Below are positions 41,762-41,765 of a stretch of 41,765 bases of DNA, piece by piece. Position numbers and translations under genes: made by a program. Under the pieces are notes generated by a model, which was not told the DNA's origin, did no database searches, and saw only the letters and a program-made list of their open reading frames with translations. The stretch comes from Domibacillus robiginosus. GTDB taxonomy: Bacteria; Bacillota; Bacilli; Bacillales; Domibacillaceae. Position 1 is the first letter of the stretch; each line of letters starts with the position of its first letter. The DNA lies in the NCBI RefSeq assembly GCF_000966195.1, contig NZ_LAHL01000069.1, forward strand, positions 1-41,765. The letters are read 5' to 3'.

Positions 41762-41765
41762 CTCG

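Larger units (their letters stand above)
41340..41765. other. Right-end intergenic region (about 425 nt)
   Basis: No supported gene. It contains minus-strand terminators at 41395-41420 and 41725-41746, a possible Fur-like dyad near 41460-41478, a plus-strand promoter-like pair TTGTCA/TTTAAT with a 17-nt spacer near 41505-41533, and a 17-nt direct repeat. A 38-codon frame at 41604-41720 has no ribosome-binding site. Confidence 0.6.

Noticed and set aside
1-41765. CRISPR arrays, tRNA/rRNA genes, transposases, prophage genes
   Set aside because: Nothing with regular repeats and spacers, no cloverleaf or rRNA motifs, and no transposase or phage proteins among the translated frames.

Overview
The window looks like a chromosomal segment of a low-to-mid GC Gram-positive rod of the family Bacillaceae. 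Shine-Dalgarno sites are strong (GGAGG/AAGGAG), several genes start with TTG or GTG, and many products are recognisable relatives of Bacillus subtilis proteins: Rtp, Rok, Sda, YhfS/YhfT/BioY, XpaC/YaaN, YojN/YojO, YlmA, OdhAB and CitS/CitT/CitM. It is not B. subtilis itself, because the trp operon is controlled by T-boxes and carries a TrpG-TrpD fusion, and gene order differs. I see no mobile element, CRISPR array, tRNA or rRNA. All identifications are by eye.

Layout. (1) 1-2880: a minus-strand run of acetyltransferase, CoA-disulfide reductase and universal stress protein, divergent from a hemolysin III/TrhA membrane protein. (2) 2877-7217: a citrate (tricarboxylate) sensing and uptake block, citS-citT-TctC-type binding protein with 4-nt overlaps, behind a CitMHS transporter. 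(3) 7452-7811: the replication terminator protein gene rtp with a Ter-like sequence just upstream, then a membrane-anchored phospholipase D-like protein. (4) 9415-12550: bioY-yhfT-yhfS behind a BirA box. (5) 12631-15175: aminotransferase and Ktr-type potassium channel subunit. (6) 15200-19150: FNT channel with a Rex/Fnr-like operator, a MaoC-pair/LrgA/LrgB operon, and bioB with a second BirA box. (7) 19248-24806: yidC2, xpaC-telA behind a sigma-W-like promoter, and yojN-yojO. (8) 24906-27364: rok-like gene, a small conserved gene, nnrE/nnrD fusion, and divergent sda (45 codons). (9) 27399-31551: odhAB, then a 500-nt divergent intergenic region with dyads and a cre-like site, then ylmA. (10) 32888-39809: trpE-GD-C-F-B-A behind two tandem tryptophan T-boxes. 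(11) 39806-41339: nitrilase and GNAT genes that resemble a split YhcX. (12) 41340-41765: terminators and a 17-nt direct repeat.

How the parts work together. The citrate block would sense external citrate with a CitA/DcuS-family kinase, unusual here because its cytoplasmic PAS domain appears to be missing, and import metal-citrate. BioY and BioB are coupled through BirA operators in which one half-site contains the promoter -35. The tryptophan operon reads uncharged tRNA-Trp twice, since both specifier loops show UGG. Three chromosome-biology genes (rtp, rok, sda) lie within 20 kb, and rtp with its Ter-like site suggests this window is at or near the replication terminus.
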